DNA of 64,000 bases from Aureibaculum algae. GTDB lineage: Bacteria > Bacteroidota > Bacteroidia > Flavobacteriales > Flavobacteriaceae. Both the position numbers and the translations under genes were made by a program. The notes under the pieces were generated by a model, which saw nothing but the letters and a program-made list of their open reading frames with translations, was not told the DNA's origin and did no database searches. Location: NCBI RefSeq assembly GCF_006065315.1, contig NZ_CP040749.1:5104959-5168958 (forward strand). The letters are read 5' to 3'. Below, one piece after another: positions 9,306 through 18,320 of the stretch. The number at the start of each line of letters is the position of its first letter. Positions within the stretch are counted from its first letter, which is position 1.

Positions 9306-10049
9306 ATGAAAGTAAAAACTATTTTAGTTTCTCAACCCGCCCCAAGTACGAAGCAATCTCCATACTTCGATTTATCCGACAAGCAAAAGGTAAAAATTGA
9401 TTTTAGATCTTTTATTCATGTTGAATCGGTTGACGCAAGAGAAGTAAGAAATCAAAAAATTGACTTATCTAATTTTACAGCTGTTATTTTTACCAGTAGA
9501 AATGCAATTAATAACTACTTTAGAATAGCAGAAGAAATGCGTTTTACAGTACCTGATGACATGAAATACTTCTGTCAATCTGAGGCTGTAGCTTATTATT
9601 TACAAAAATATGTAGTCTATAGAAAACGTAAAATTTATGTAGGTGAGCGTACTTTTCAAGATTTATTAAAACAAATTAAAAAACACAAAACAGAATCCTT
9701 TTTATTACCTTCTTCAGATAAATTAAAACCATTAGTTCCAGAGTTACTAAATGAACTTGATATAAAATGGGAAAAAGCGGTACTTTATAAAACAGTAACT
9801 AGCGATTTATCAGATTTAAAGAATGTATTATATGATGTTTTAGTATTTTTTAGTCCTTCAGGTATAGAGTCATTATTTCTTAATTTTCCAGATTTTAAGC
9901 AAAATGATACTAGGATTGCAGTCTTTGGAAATACTACTATTAAAGCGGCAGAAGAGGCTGGATTACGTATAGATATTACTGCTCCAAGTAAAGAAACACC
10001 ATCTATGACAATGGCATTAGAACATTATATTAAAAATGTTAATAAATAA
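9306..10049 (+). CDS. hemD: Uroporphyrinogen-III synthase
   Basis: About 247 residues from the ATG at 9306 (MKVKTILVSQPAP). An in-frame ATG at 9279 abuts a hairpin and is less likely. The two-lobed HemD fold is recognisable: VSQPAPSTKQSPYFDL at the start, TAVIFTSRNAINNYF at about 60-75, ESFLLPSSDKLKP near 130, and VLVFFSPSGIESLF followed by IAVFGNTTIKAAEEAGL in the second half. It cyclises hydroxymethylbilane to uroporphyrinogen III in tetrapyrrole synthesis. Follows the DUF4271 gene and is separated from convergent recA by a bidirectional terminator. Confidence 0.92.
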   Translation: MKVKTILVSQPAPSTKQSPYFDLSDKQKVKIDFRSFIHVESVDAREVRNQKIDLSNFTAVIFTSRNAINNYFRIAEEMRFTVPDDMKYFCQSEAVAYYLQKYVVYRKRKIYVGERTFQDLLKQIKKHKTESFLLPSSDKLKPLVPELLNELDIKWEKAVLYKTVTSDLSDLKNVLYDVLVFFSPSGIESLFLNFPDFKQNDTRIAVFGNTTIKAAEEAGLRIDITAPSKETPSMTMALEHYIKNVNK

Positions 10050-10066
10050 ACATTTACCTAAAACCA

Positions 10067-10101
10067 TAAAAAAAGCGGACATTAAATGTCCGCTTTTTTT
10101 A
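10067..10101. terminator. Bidirectional rho-independent terminator between hemD and recA
   Basis: GCGGACAT and ATGTCCGC form a stem with a 3-nt TAA loop, flanked by an A-run on the left and a T-run on the right. It can therefore serve both hemD (forward) and recA (reverse). Confidence 0.9.
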
Positions 10102-10114
10102 TGATTAATAAATT

Positions 10115-11122
10115 CTATTTTTCTTTATTGATCTCTACTAGAATTTTACCTTCTAATTCTTCTGCTAAATCAGGATTATCTTTAATTAAAGATTTTACAG
10201 CATCTCTACCTTGTCCTAATTTGGTCTCACCATAACTAAACCAAGAACCACTTTTCTTAATAATACCTAATTCTACGCCAATATCTAGTATTTCACCAAC
10301 TTTAGAAATACCTTCACCATACATAATATCAAATTCAGCCATTCGGAAAGGCGGTGCTACTTTGTTTTTAACCACTTTTACCTTAGTACTATTACCTATA
10401 ACTCTATCACCATCTTTAATTTGTGTTCTACGTCTAATATCTAAACGAACAGATGCATAAAATTTTAAGGCATTACCACCAGTAGTAGTTTCCGGGTTAC
10501 CGAACATTACACCAATTTTTTCACGCAATTGGTTAATAAATATTACAGTACATTTTGTTTTACTTATAGTTCCAGTAAGTTTACGCAAAGCCTGAGACAT
10601 TAAACGAGCATGTAAACCCATTTTAGAATCACCCATTTCACCTTCAATTTCACTTTTTGGTGTAAGTGCAGCAACTGAATCAATTACCACAATATCAATA
10701 GCTCCTGATCTAATTAAATTATCAGCTATTTCTAAAGCTTGTTCTCCATGATCTGGTTGTGAGATAATTAAATTATCAATATCAATACCTAAATTCTGTG
10801 CATAATATCTATCAAAAGCGTGTTCTGCATCAATAAATGCCGCAATTCCTCCAGCTTTCTGAGCTTCTGCTATTGCATGTAAGGTTAATGTTGTTTTACC
10901 TGAAGATTCTGGTCCATAAATTTCTATTACTCTACCTCTTGGATAACCACCAACACCTAAAGCTATATCTAATCCTAAAGAACCAGATGGAATTGCTTCA
11001 ATATCTTCCGCAACATCGTCTCCTAAACGCATTACTGAACCTTTTCCGTATGTCTTATCTAATTTATCTAAAGTTAATTGTAAAGCCTTTAGTTTTGCTG
11101 CTTTTTCTTTGTCTTCTGCCAT
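10115..11122 (-). CDS. recA: Recombinase RecA
   Basis: 335 residues. Walker [10 protein letters not shown] is at 70-78, with [10 protein letters not shown], the VVIDSVAAL Walker B, the L2 region around [18 protein letters not shown] and a short acidic C-terminus. It forms ATP-dependent filaments on single-stranded DNA for homologous recombination and repair. Single gene ending in a shared terminator. I found no clear LexA-type palindrome in the 376-bp region upstream. Confidence 0.99.
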   Translation of the reverse strand: MAEDKEKAAKLKALQLTLDKLDKTYGKGSVMRLGDDVAEDIEAIPSGSLGLDIALGVGGYPRGRVIEIYGPESSGKTTLTLHAIAEAQKAGGIAAFIDAEHAFDRYYAQNLGIDIDNLIISQPDHGEQALEIADNLIRSGAIDIVVIDSVAALTPKSEIEGEMGDSKMGLHARLMSQALRKLTGTISKTKCTVIFINQLREKIGVMFGNPETTTGGNALKFYASVRLDIRRRTQIKDGDRVIGNSTKVKVVKNKVAPPFRMAEFDIMYGEGISKVGEILDIGVELGIIKKSGSWFSYGETKLGQGRDAVKSLIKDNPDLAEELEGKILVEINKEK

Positions 11123-11498
11123 AATTCTGCTTAAAAGTATATTTAAAATAATAGTCGCTAAAATACGAAAAAGAACTTTAAATTTTATACCATAAAAAAG
11201 TAATGTTTATAATTACTATTAATAGTATACTTTTTATTATAATGATATATTAAAATAATTTTCTTTTTGTTTTGTTACTCTTTGGTAACTATTATTTTGA
11301 GAAATAACATACAATAAACTAATAACAAAGGCCTTTAAATAATATTTATTGATGTTATTGATATGAAGAATATTTCAATTATTAATCCTTATCATATTCA
11401 CGGTCCAAATAAAAACTTTCAACTTGGTAATTTTTAAGAGGGTATAGAAACCAGCTTTGCCATTTTAAATAAACCTATAAACTGAGCGTAAACTATTT
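11123..11498. other. Intergenic region between recA and nudK, no gene seen
   Basis: 376 bp of AT-rich sequence that should hold the recA promoter on the reverse strand. A 24-codon ORF at 11363-11437 has no supporting features. I see no hairpin terminator with a T-tract and no recognisable RNA. Confidence 0.5.
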
Positions 11499-12083
11499 TT
11501 AATCTAGCAATTTTTCAATTGCAGCATGTTGAAGTAAAATAACCGTTTTTGCATCATTTATTTCACCAGTTTTAATCATTTCTAAGGCATTTTTAAAAGG
11601 CATTTCTAATACTTCAATTTCTTCAGTTTCTGATGCTAATCCTCCGCCGTCATTTACTTTCATATCCTCATTATATTCTCCTACAAAGTAATATATTTTT
11701 TCAGTAACTGCACCAGGGGTTGAATATATAACAAATACTTTTTTAACTTTATCTAAGAGATAACCCGTTTCTTCTTCGGCCTCTTTTTTTATACAAGTAA
11801 TAGGATCATCTTCGTCTAATAAACCTGCACAAACCTCTATTGACATACCATCATCATTACCATTTAAGTAACTAGGCATTCTAAATTGTTTAGTTAATAT
11901 AACGGTACCTTTTTTACTATTAAATAATAAAATACAAGCTCCATCACCTCGATCATAACTCTCTCTATTTTGGTTTTGCCATGTACCATCTTTTAACTGA
12001 TAATCAAAATTTACTTTATCTAAGGTGTACCAATCATTTGATAAATTAGTAATCTTTTTTATTTTTACTTTAGGATTGTTCAT
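11499..12083 (-). CDS. nudK: Nudix hydrolase, GDP-mannose pyrophosphatase (NudK) type
   Basis: 194 residues. A Nudix box runs from about Gly87 (AGLLDEDDP) to KKEAEEETGY at 99-108, with the metal-binding EEE cluster intact. The spacing and the PITCIKKEA segment resemble the NudK/ADP-sugar branch more than MutT. It would hydrolyse GDP-mannose or related nucleotide sugars to the sugar phosphate and a nucleoside monophosphate. Its ATG overlaps the 3' end of the acetyltransferase gene by 14 bp, so it is translationally coupled and last in the rpiB-elaA-nudK operon. Confidence 0.87.
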   Translation of the reverse strand: MNNPKVKIKKITNLSNDWYTLDKVNFDYQLKDGTWQNQNRESYDRGDGACILLFNSKKGTVILTKQFRMPSYLNGNDDGMSIEVCAGLLDEDDPITCIKKEAEEETGYLLDKVKKVFVIYSTPGAVTEKIYYFVGEYNEDMKVNDGGGLASETEEIEVLEMPFKNALEMIKTGEINDAKTVILLQHAAIEKLLD

Positions 12084-12522
12084 TGTCTAATATCATATAT
12101 ATATGTGGAATACCATCTTCTAAATACCCTTCTCCTTTTTGTTGAAAACCAAAAGATTCATAAAATTTTTTAAGGTAAACTTGACCTCCTATTTTTATAG
12201 GAGTTTTTCCATATAGTTTATAGGTTTCATTTATAGTTTGCTCTATAAGCTTCTTACCTAGTTCTTGTTTTCTAAAATTTTCATGCACTACTACTCTACC
12301 AAATGCAGATTGTACATAATAATCACCAGGTTTAAAAATTCTTGTATATGCTATGACTTCATTATTATTTATACAAAAAAGATGATGAGCTAATTGATCT
12401 TTATTATCTAATTCTGGATAGGGGCAATTTTGTTCTACAACAAAAATATCTATTCGAAGTTTTAAAATGGAATAAAATTCATTTAAAGATAATTGATCAA
12501 ATGTTTTTAAAAACCATTTCAT
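12070..12522 (-). CDS. elaA: GNAT acetyltransferase, ElaA family
   Basis: 150 residues, with the ElaA-type start (FDQLSLNEFYSILKLRIDIF, then VEQNCPYPELD) and a GNAT acetyl-CoA region around FGRVVVHENFRKQELGKKL at about 76-94. The acceptor is unknown. Begins 1 bp after the rpiB stop and overlaps nudK by 14 bp, so the three genes are almost certainly one transcript. Confidence 0.9.
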   Translation of the reverse strand: MKWFLKTFDQLSLNEFYSILKLRIDIFVVEQNCPYPELDNKDQLAHHLFCINNNEVIAYTRIFKPGDYYVQSAFGRVVVHENFRKQELGKKLIEQTINETYKLYGKTPIKIGGQVYLKKFYESFGFQQKGEGYLEDGIPHIYMILDNEQS

Positions 12523-12523
12523 T

Positions 12524-12955
12524 TTATGAACACGCTATTTTATCAACTCTGGTTTGATGACGCCCACCTTCAAAATCCATATTTAAAAATATATCAACAA
12601 AATTAATTGCTTGATGTACTGATACAAATCGGGCAGGAATACTTAATATATTTGCATCATTATGTTGTCTTGCTAACGCAACCAATTCATTATTCCAACA
12701 TAAAGCTGCTCTAATTCCCTGATGTTTATTGGCCGCAATTTGTGCACCATTACCACTTCCACAAATGGTAATACCAAAATCAACCTCTTTATTTTCTACA
12801 GCATTAGCTACTGGATGAACAAAATCTGGATAATCAACACTATCATCAGTATCAGTTCCAAAATTTATGACCGTATGTCCGTTTTCCTCTAAGTGCTTTA
12901 CTATAGCCTTTTTGTAATCAGTACCCGCGTGGTCATTACCTATTGCAATCTTCAT
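12524..12955 (-). CDS. rpiB: Ribose-5-phosphate isomerase B
   Basis: 143 residues from the ATG at 12955 (MKIAIGNDHAGTDYK). An upstream in-frame start at 12991 would add 12 residues of no family similarity. RpiB/LacA motifs are visible: GNDHAG, the TDTDDSVDYPDFVHPVA segment, the catalytic-loop GITICGSGNGAQIAANK and ARQHNDANI. It interconverts ribose-5-phosphate and ribulose-5-phosphate in the pentose phosphate pathway. First gene of the rpiB-elaA-nudK operon. Confidence 0.96.
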   Translation of the reverse strand: MKIAIGNDHAGTDYKKAIVKHLEENGHTVINFGTDTDDSVDYPDFVHPVANAVENKEVDFGITICGSGNGAQIAANKHQGIRAALCWNNELVALARQHNDANILSIPARFVSVHQAINFVDIFLNMDFEGGRHQTRVDKIACS

Positions 12956-13645
12956 TTTTATATCTTTTAGTTTAAAATTCAAATTTACCACTATTTAACT
13001 TTATGAACATTAAAATTTTAAATTGTTAATAGCTTTTGGCAATAATTTAAGAATTAGACCTTTAAACAATTCTACAATTGTTAATCAAATATCAACTAAA
13101 TCTTATAATAATAATTTGTATTCTTAATTAAAAGTTTAAGAGAAATCTTACGAATACAAACCTAATTTAGTTATCATAATTTGAGATGAATTTATTAACA
13201 TATAAAAACAAGGTTTTCAACTAAAATTTTAATTATTCTTTACAATAAATTAGTTAACAACAGTTGTTAACAAGCTGTGTTTAGAATTGATTATTTCTTT
13301 GATTTATAGTTAGTTTAACTAATAAATTATAGCTCATAAAATGTTAAACAATATTTAACAACTTAATATCAAAATAAAAATTGCATTATTTATTGTAACT
13401 ATTAACAACATATAATAACAATCATTTCTTTTCTAAAATTTTAAAATAAAAAAAATATAATATAATATATGTTAATAAGTAAAAATTAAAGTTTGGTAAA
13501 TACAAGTAGGTAAAATTATGTCGTAACTTAATATCTTACTATAAGTGCTACTAAGTAGTTTTTTTACTTTTTTTCACTTTTTATCTAAAATATTGTAAAT
13601 TAGCGACCTTAACTATGAACTAAGAAAAATTAAACCCCCTATGTT
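12956..13645. other. Long AT-rich intergenic region with repeated TTAACAAC motifs
   Basis: 690 bp without a gene. It is unusually rich in A+T even for this genome and carries TTAACAAC or near copies at 13254, 13267, 13356 and 13402. It must hold the divergent promoters of rpiB and the NHL gene. I see no T-tract terminator, no tRNA and no clear DnaA box (TTATCCACA). Confidence 0.6.
13253..13271. promoter_or_regulatory. Perfect 19-bp palindrome GTTAACAAC-A-GTTGTTAAC
   Basis: Two 9-bp arms around a single central base form an odd-length perfect palindrome, the most symmetric element of the region. Such a site suits a dimeric DNA-binding protein. The regulator is unknown. Confidence 0.45.
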
Positions 13646-14947
13646 ATGAAAAAAAATTACATTATTTTATTATTTTTATGCCTTGTGTATACTGCACAAA
13701 GTCAAACAATTACCACAGTAGCAGGTACTGGATCTTCGGGATTTTCTGGAGATGGTGGTTTAGCTACTACAGCAAAATTAAATTTACCATTTAATTTAAC
13801 TTTTGACAAGTCTGACAATATTTATATTGCAGATACTTACAATAATAGTATTAGAAGAATTGATAAGGAATCAGGTATCATTACTACAGTGGTTGGTACA
13901 GCTGATAAAAAACAAGTAAGCGAATTAAAAACCCCAACGGGATTAACATTTGATAATTACAATAACTTATATGTTGCTGATTTAGCTAATTTACGTATTA
14001 GAAAGGTAAATTTAGATACGGGTAGTTCTATTACGTTAGTTGGAAAAAAATCAGAAACAGAATTTCCAAATATTAATGAATATTTAGGAGGTCCTTTTAA
14101 TGTTGTTTTTGACAAGCATGGTAATCTTTATGTTTCTGTAAACGGTGATAGTAATGTTAAAAAAGTTGATTTTACAACGGGTAAGGTAACTATTATTGCA
14201 GGTACCGGTGAAGTTGGTTTTTCGGGAGATGGAGGACAAGCGTCTGCTGCTAAATTAGCAAATCCAACAGGTCTAGCTTTAGATGGTAAAGGAAATCTTT
14301 TTATTTCTGATAGTGGAAATGAACGTATTAGAAAAATAAATTTATCAACAGGTATTATTACAACTATAGCTGGAACTGGAGAAACGGGATTTGTAGGAGA
14401 AAATGTAGATGCAACTAAAGCACAATTAGCAAATCCATTAGGTTTAGCTATTAATAATAATGGAGATTTATTCGTTGTTGATAGAGGTAACAATATGGTA
14501 AGAAAAATAGCTCTTTCTACTGGTAAAATTACAACTGTGGCTGGTAATGGTGAATCTGGATTTTCAGGAGATGGTGAATTGGCAAAAGATGCAAAACTAT
14601 CTAACCCTACTGGTTTAGCTTTTAATAAAACTGGTGAATTATTTGTTGTAGATAGAGGTAATAATAGAATTAGAAAAATATCAGGTTTAGCTTCTGCAGA
14701 TACTGATGAAGTTTCATTAGAAGCAAGTATTAAAGTATATCCTAATCCAAGTACAGATAAAATAACTATCGATATAAAAGATAACGTTGAATTAAAATAT
14801 GTTTTAATGTTTGATTCTAATGGTAGTCAGGTAAAAGTGCAATTAAAAGACAAGTCTTTAAATGTTGCCAAATTACCAAGAGGTATTTATGTACTTAGAA
14901 TTGCAACTTCTGAAGGTTCAACAGAACAAAAGGTTGTATTAGAATAA
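13646..14947 (+). CDS. Secreted NHL-repeat beta-propeller protein with type IX sorting domain
   Basis: 433 residues. Signal peptide to about residue 19 (YTAQSQ). It is followed by six tandem NHL blades of about 50-58 residues, each beginning near T(V/I)AGTGxxGFSGDGG and ending near (D/N)xxIRKI. Blades 1, 4, 5 and 6 are closest to one another; blades 2 and 3 have shortened loops. The last 75 residues are a type A C-terminal sorting domain (VYPNPSTDKITIDI ... LPRGIYVLRI), which targets the protein through the outer membrane by type IX secretion. Six blades would close one propeller, probably a binding surface. The ligand is unknown. Confidence 0.9.
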   Translation: MKKNYIILLFLCLVYTAQSQTITTVAGTGSSGFSGDGGLATTAKLNLPFNLTFDKSDNIYIADTYNNSIRRIDKESGIITTVVGTADKKQVSELKTPTGLTFDNYNNLYVADLANLRIRKVNLDTGSSITLVGKKSETEFPNINEYLGGPFNVVFDKHGNLYVSVNGDSNVKKVDFTTGKVTIIAGTGEVGFSGDGGQASAAKLANPTGLALDGKGNLFISDSGNERIRKINLSTGIITTIAGTGETGFVGENVDATKAQLANPLGLAINNNGDLFVVDRGNNMVRKIALSTGKITTVAGNGESGFSGDGELAKDAKLSNPTGLAFNKTGELFVVDRGNNRIRKISGLASADTDEVSLEASIKVYPNPSTDKITIDIKDNVELKYVLMFDSNGSQVKVQLKDKSLNVAKLPRGIYVLRIATSEGSTEQKVVLE

Positions 14948-14969
14948 AAAATAACAATTATTTAATTAA

Positions 14970-14999
14970 AAGCCTCGATGACTATCGGGGCTTTTTTGT
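14970..14999 (+). terminator. Rho-independent terminator of the NHL-propeller gene
   Basis: AAGCCTCGAT and ATCGGGGCTT pair, with one G-U wobble, around a GACT loop and are followed by a T-tract. It lies 23 bp after the stop and before rnr. Confidence 0.85.
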
Positions 15000-15025
15000 T
15001 ATATTTCGGCTAGAATAAATAAAGT

Positions 15026-17233
15026 ATGTCAAAAAAGAGATTTCAATATAAAAAGAAAGGTAATGTAGTTAAAGATTTATCTACAAAAATTTTAAAAACA
15101 TTAAATCAAAATTCAAAACAGTCGTTTAATTATAAACAAATAGCTGCGAGTTTAGATATTACAGATGCTAATGGTAGACAACAAATTATACAAAATTTGG
15201 AAGCCTTAAAGCTAAAGGAAAGAATAGAAGAAACTGAAAAAGGTAAATATAAAATTATACAAAACGAACATTACCATGTTGGTATATTAGATGTTACATC
15301 TAATAAAAATGCCTATTTTATTTCAGATACTTTAGAGCACGATGCTTTTATACCAACGATAAATTTAAATCGTGGTTTAGATGGTGATACGGTAAAAGTT
15401 TATGTGTATAGAAGGCGAAATAATGATAAGTTCGAAGGTGAGGTAACTGAGATTATAGAACGTGCTAAAACTGAATTTGTTGGTGTTTTACAAATGAGTA
15501 AAAATTTCGGATTTGTAATACCTGACAACAATAAGATGTATGCAGATATTTTTATATCTAAAAATAATATCGACGGAGCAGAACATGGAGATAAAGTGTT
15601 GGCTGAATTGACAGATTGGCCAGATAATTCTAAGAATCCTTTTGGTAAAATTATTACAGTTTTAGGTAAACCTGGAGAACATGATACTGAAATTCATTCC
15701 ATTTTATTAGAATATGGTCTTCCATATCAGTTTCCTGAAAAAGTTGAGGATGATGCCACTAAATTAGTAACTGAAGTGAGTGCAAAAGATATTTCGGAAC
15801 GTCGAGATATGCGTAAAACTTTAACTTTTACTATAGATCCTAAAGATGCTAAAGATTTTGATGATGCATTGTCATTTAAAGAACTAGATAATGGTAATTT
15901 TGAAATAGGAATTCATATTGCAGATGTATCGCATTATGTGCAACCAGATACTATTTTAGATCAAGAAGCTTATGAAAGAGCAACTTCAGTATATTTAGTG
16001 GATAGAGTTGTACCTATGTTGCCAGAAGTATTGTCTAATGGAGTATGTTCTTTAAGACCTAATGAAGAAAAATTAACCTTTTCGGCCGTTTTTGAAATGG
16101 ACCAAAAAGGACATGTTATAAACGAATGGTTTGGTAGAACGGTTACATATTCAGACCAACGTTTTGCATATGAAGAAGCTCAACATATAATAGAAACTTT
16201 TGAAAATACAATTCCTGAGGATATATCGATAACAGGCAAAAGTTATAAAGTAACTGATGAAATTGTAAAGGCAACTTTAAAGTTAGACGAACTGGCAAAA
16301 AAACTTAGAAAAAGACGCTTACAACAAGGAGCAATTACTTTTGATAGGGTAGAAGTGAAGTTTAATTTAAATGAAGATGCTGAACCAACTGGGGTCTATT
16401 TTAAAGAATCTAAAGATGCTAATAAGCTAATTGAAGAATTTATGCTTTTAGCTAATAAAAAAGTTGCTGAATTTGTAGGAAAAAAGAAAAATGGTACACC
16501 TACAAAAAATACCTTTATTTACAGAATACATGATGAACCCAATTCTGATAAACTAGCAGGTTTACAGGAAATTATAAGTAAGTTTGGATATAAAATTAAT
16601 ACCCAAACAAAAGAAACAACTTCTAATTCATTAAACAAGCTGTTAAGTGATGTTCATGGTAAGCCGGAAGAGAACATGATAGAAACTTTAACTATCCGTT
16701 CAATGAGCAAAGCAATTTATACTACTGATAATATTGGACACTACGGATTAGCATTTGACTATTACAGTCATTTTACATCACCTATTAGACGTTATCCTGA
16801 TGTGATGACACATAGATTACTTCAACATTATTTAGATGGAGGAAAATCGCCCGATGCAGCACCTTATGAGAAAAGATGTGAACACTCTTCAGAAAGAGAG
16901 ATGTTAGCCTCTAAAGCAGAACGTGATTCTATTAAATATATGCAGGTTAAATACATGCAAAATCATCAAGATGAAGAATTTGTAGGTGTGATATCTGGGG
17001 TTACTGAATGGGGTATTTATATAGAAATTATATCAAATAAGTGTGAAGGAATGGTGCGTACTCGAGATATTAAGGACGATTATTATATCTATGATGAAAA
17101 GCAATACGCTTTGGTTGGACAGTCTACAAAGAATTTATATCAGTTAGGAGATGAAGTTACTGTAAAAGTAAAAAAGACAGATTTAGAACGTAAACACTTA
17201 GATTTTTACTTGATAAATGGAAATGGTGATTAA
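15026..17233 (+). CDS. rnr: Ribonuclease R
   Basis: 735 residues, a normal RNase R length. There is an N-terminal winged-helix region (about 10-75), cold-shock domains (about 85-225), the RNB catalytic domain from about 255 to 590 (motif TIDPKDAKDFDDALS with the metal-binding Asp cluster), and a C-terminal S1 domain (about 645-730). It is a processive 3'-5' exoribonuclease that degrades structured RNA. Monocistronic, between two strong hairpins. Confidence 0.97.
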   Translation: MSKKRFQYKKKGNVVKDLSTKILKTLNQNSKQSFNYKQIAASLDITDANGRQQIIQNLEALKLKERIEETEKGKYKIIQNEHYHVGILDVTSNKNAYFISDTLEHDAFIPTINLNRGLDGDTVKVYVYRRRNNDKFEGEVTEIIERAKTEFVGVLQMSKNFGFVIPDNNKMYADIFISKNNIDGAEHGDKVLAELTDWPDNSKNPFGKIITVLGKPGEHDTEIHSILLEYGLPYQFPEKVEDDATKLVTEVSAKDISERRDMRKTLTFTIDPKDAKDFDDALSFKELDNGNFEIGIHIADVSHYVQPDTILDQEAYERATSVYLVDRVVPMLPEVLSNGVCSLRPNEEKLTFSAVFEMDQKGHVINEWFGRTVTYSDQRFAYEEAQHIIETFENTIPEDISITGKSYKVTDEIVKATLKLDELAKKLRKRRLQQGAITFDRVEVKFNLNEDAEPTGVYFKESKDANKLIEEFMLLANKKVAEFVGKKKNGTPTKNTFIYRIHDEPNSDKLAGLQEIISKFGYKINTQTKETTSNSLNKLLSDVHGKPEENMIETLTIRSMSKAIYTTDNIGHYGLAFDYYSHFTSPIRRYPDVMTHRLLQHYLDGGKSPDAAPYEKRCEHSSEREMLASKAERDSIKYMQVKYMQNHQDEEFVGVISGVTEWGIYIEIISNKCEGMVRTRDIKDDYYIYDEKQYALVGQSTKNLYQLGDEVTVKVKKTDLERKHLDFYLINGNGD

Positions 17234-17263
17234 AAATACGCTTTAAGCAAAATAATTATTCTG

Positions 17264-17301
17264 AAAAAGCGGTTAGTATATACATATACTAACCGCTTTT
17301 T
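17264..17301. terminator. Long bidirectional terminator after rnr
   Basis: A nearly perfect inverted repeat centred at 17282 has arms AAAAGCGGTTAGTATAT and ATATACTAACCGCTTTT, ending in T and A runs on the two sides. It suits both rnr and the convergent cytochrome gene. Confidence 0.88.
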
Positions 17302-17355
17302 AAATTAAAATTAATTTTTTTTATTAAAGTTAAAATAAAAGGTTAGAAATGCAAT

Positions 17356-17760
17356 TTAGTCTTCCGTAGCATTTTCCATATATACTTCAATTGCCTCAAG
17401 TTCAAGATGAGATAATTTTGAGACAAAGGTATCAATATTCATCTGCATGATAGCTATTTGATCTTCGTCTGTGTCTACGATAGGTTCAACTTTTCCTTGT
17501 AAAAAGTCAGCAATACTTTTTTCTTGCTCATTATACGTTTCTACAATTGTTTTTATTGTAGGACCAACCTCTGAAGGCTGTTTAAAATGACAAGCATCAC
17601 AAATGTTTTCGTTAAAAAGTTTTTCACCTAACTCTATTTGTATACTCAGATTTTTGTCTTGGGCTGCAGTAAGCTCATTATTTTCTGGTTTTGTTTTTTT
17701 GTTTTGACAACTTACTAAAGTAACTATAATCATAACGGCAATTGGAAGGAGATTTTTCAT
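17356..17760 (-). CDS. Cytochrome c-type lipoprotein
   Basis: 134 residues from the ATG at 17760 (MKNLLPIAVMIIV); an in-frame ATG at 17784 would give an eight-residue extension that weakens the signal peptide. The lipobox TLVSC marks a lipoprotein. One haem-binding CDACH motif occurs (Cys62, Cys65, His66 counted from 17784), then an acidic helix with candidate distal Met residues (IAIMQMN). This is a single-haem class I-like cytochrome c facing the periplasm. Partners are not encoded nearby. A CRP/FNR-like palindrome lies upstream at 17871-17888, suggesting respiratory regulation. Confidence 0.85.
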   Translation of the reverse strand: MKNLLPIAVMIIVTLVSCQNKKTKPENNELTAAQDKNLSIQIELGEKLFNENICDACHFKQPSEVGPTIKTIVETYNEQEKSIADFLQGKVEPIVDTDEDQIAIMQMNIDTFVSKLSHLELEAIEVYMENATED

Positions 17761-17870
17761 AAATCGTAATTTAGATTTACTCAAATCTAAAGAATGGTAG
17801 TTGGACTTGAAATGATATATATCAATTTTTAAAAATGCATGCTGGTTTAATAACTAAAAACGGCATATTT

Positions 17871-17888
17871 TAGTGACTCAGGTCACTA
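17871..17888. promoter_or_regulatory. CRP/FNR-family-like operator upstream of the cytochrome c gene
   Basis: TAGTGAC-TCAG-GTCACTA is a perfect 7-bp-arm palindrome. Read as AGTGA-N6-TCACT it has the spacing of CRP-type sites (TGTGA-N6-TCACA). It is 110 bp upstream of the cytochrome c start and about 175 bp upstream of tatA on the other strand, so it could act on either. Confidence 0.45.
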
Positions 17889-18036
17889 GCTGTTTATAGT
17901 ATCTAGTTAATAAAACTATGACTAAATTAAAAACACTGATTTAGAATTGAAACGCCAATATTTTTAGTTACTAAATAGTAATGGCAATTAAATTTTCGTT
18001 TTAACAAATAATTATGCACAATTCACGTTTAATTAC

Positions 18037-18044
18037 TACCTTTG
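18037..18044 (+). promoter_or_regulatory. Candidate -7 promoter element for tatA
   Basis: TACCTTTG fits TAnnTTTG, 19 bp before the tatA ATG. No clear -33 TTG is seen. Confidence 0.35.
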
Positions 18045-18063
18045 TTTTATAAATTTTTAAGAA

Positions 18064-18258
18064 ATGATATCAGCAACAATATTTTTAGGATGGCTAGGCG
18101 GTCAAGAAGTTATTATTATTGGGATAATAGTTCTACTACTTTTTGGAGGAAGAAAAATACCTGAATTAATGAAAGGTCTTGGTGGTGGAATTAAAGAATT
18201 TAAAAAAGCCACAAAGGATGAAGATGATGATAAAAAGAAAGAAAAAATTACAGATTAA
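18064..18258 (+). CDS. tatA: Sec-independent translocase TatA/E
   Basis: 64 residues. One N-terminal membrane helix (about 10-28), the conserved hinge [20 protein letters not shown] (28-47) and a charged cytoplasmic tail rich in Asp and Lys. It forms the pore component of the twin-arginine translocase in the inner membrane. tatB/tatC are not in the window, so this is a lone tatA gene with its own terminator. Confidence 0.95.
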   Translation: MISATIFLGWLGGQEVIIIGIIVLLLFGGRKIPELMKGLGGGIKEFKKATKDEDDDKKKEKITD

Positions 18259-18272
18259 TCTATAATCTAAAT

Positions 18273-18303
18273 AAAAAAAAGTCGCAATTTGCGACTTTTT
18301 TTA
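18273..18303. terminator. Bidirectional terminator between tatA and the band-7 gene
   Basis: GTCGCAA-T-TTGCGAC with an A-run before and a T-run after, 22 bp past the tatA stop and 18 bp before the end of the convergent band-7 gene. Confidence 0.88.
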
Positions 18304-18320
18304 TGCAATATAGTAAGGTT

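Noticed and set aside
11363..11437. 24-codon ORF in the recA-nudK gap
   Set aside because: Short, with no promoter element, hairpin or recognisable motif; expected by chance in AT-rich DNA.
12956..13645. Possible replication origin in the long AT-rich gap
   Set aside because: AT-rich and full of TTAACAAC repeats, but no DnaA boxes (TTATCCACA or close) are visible, no dnaA is adjacent, and parS sites are 14 kb away.
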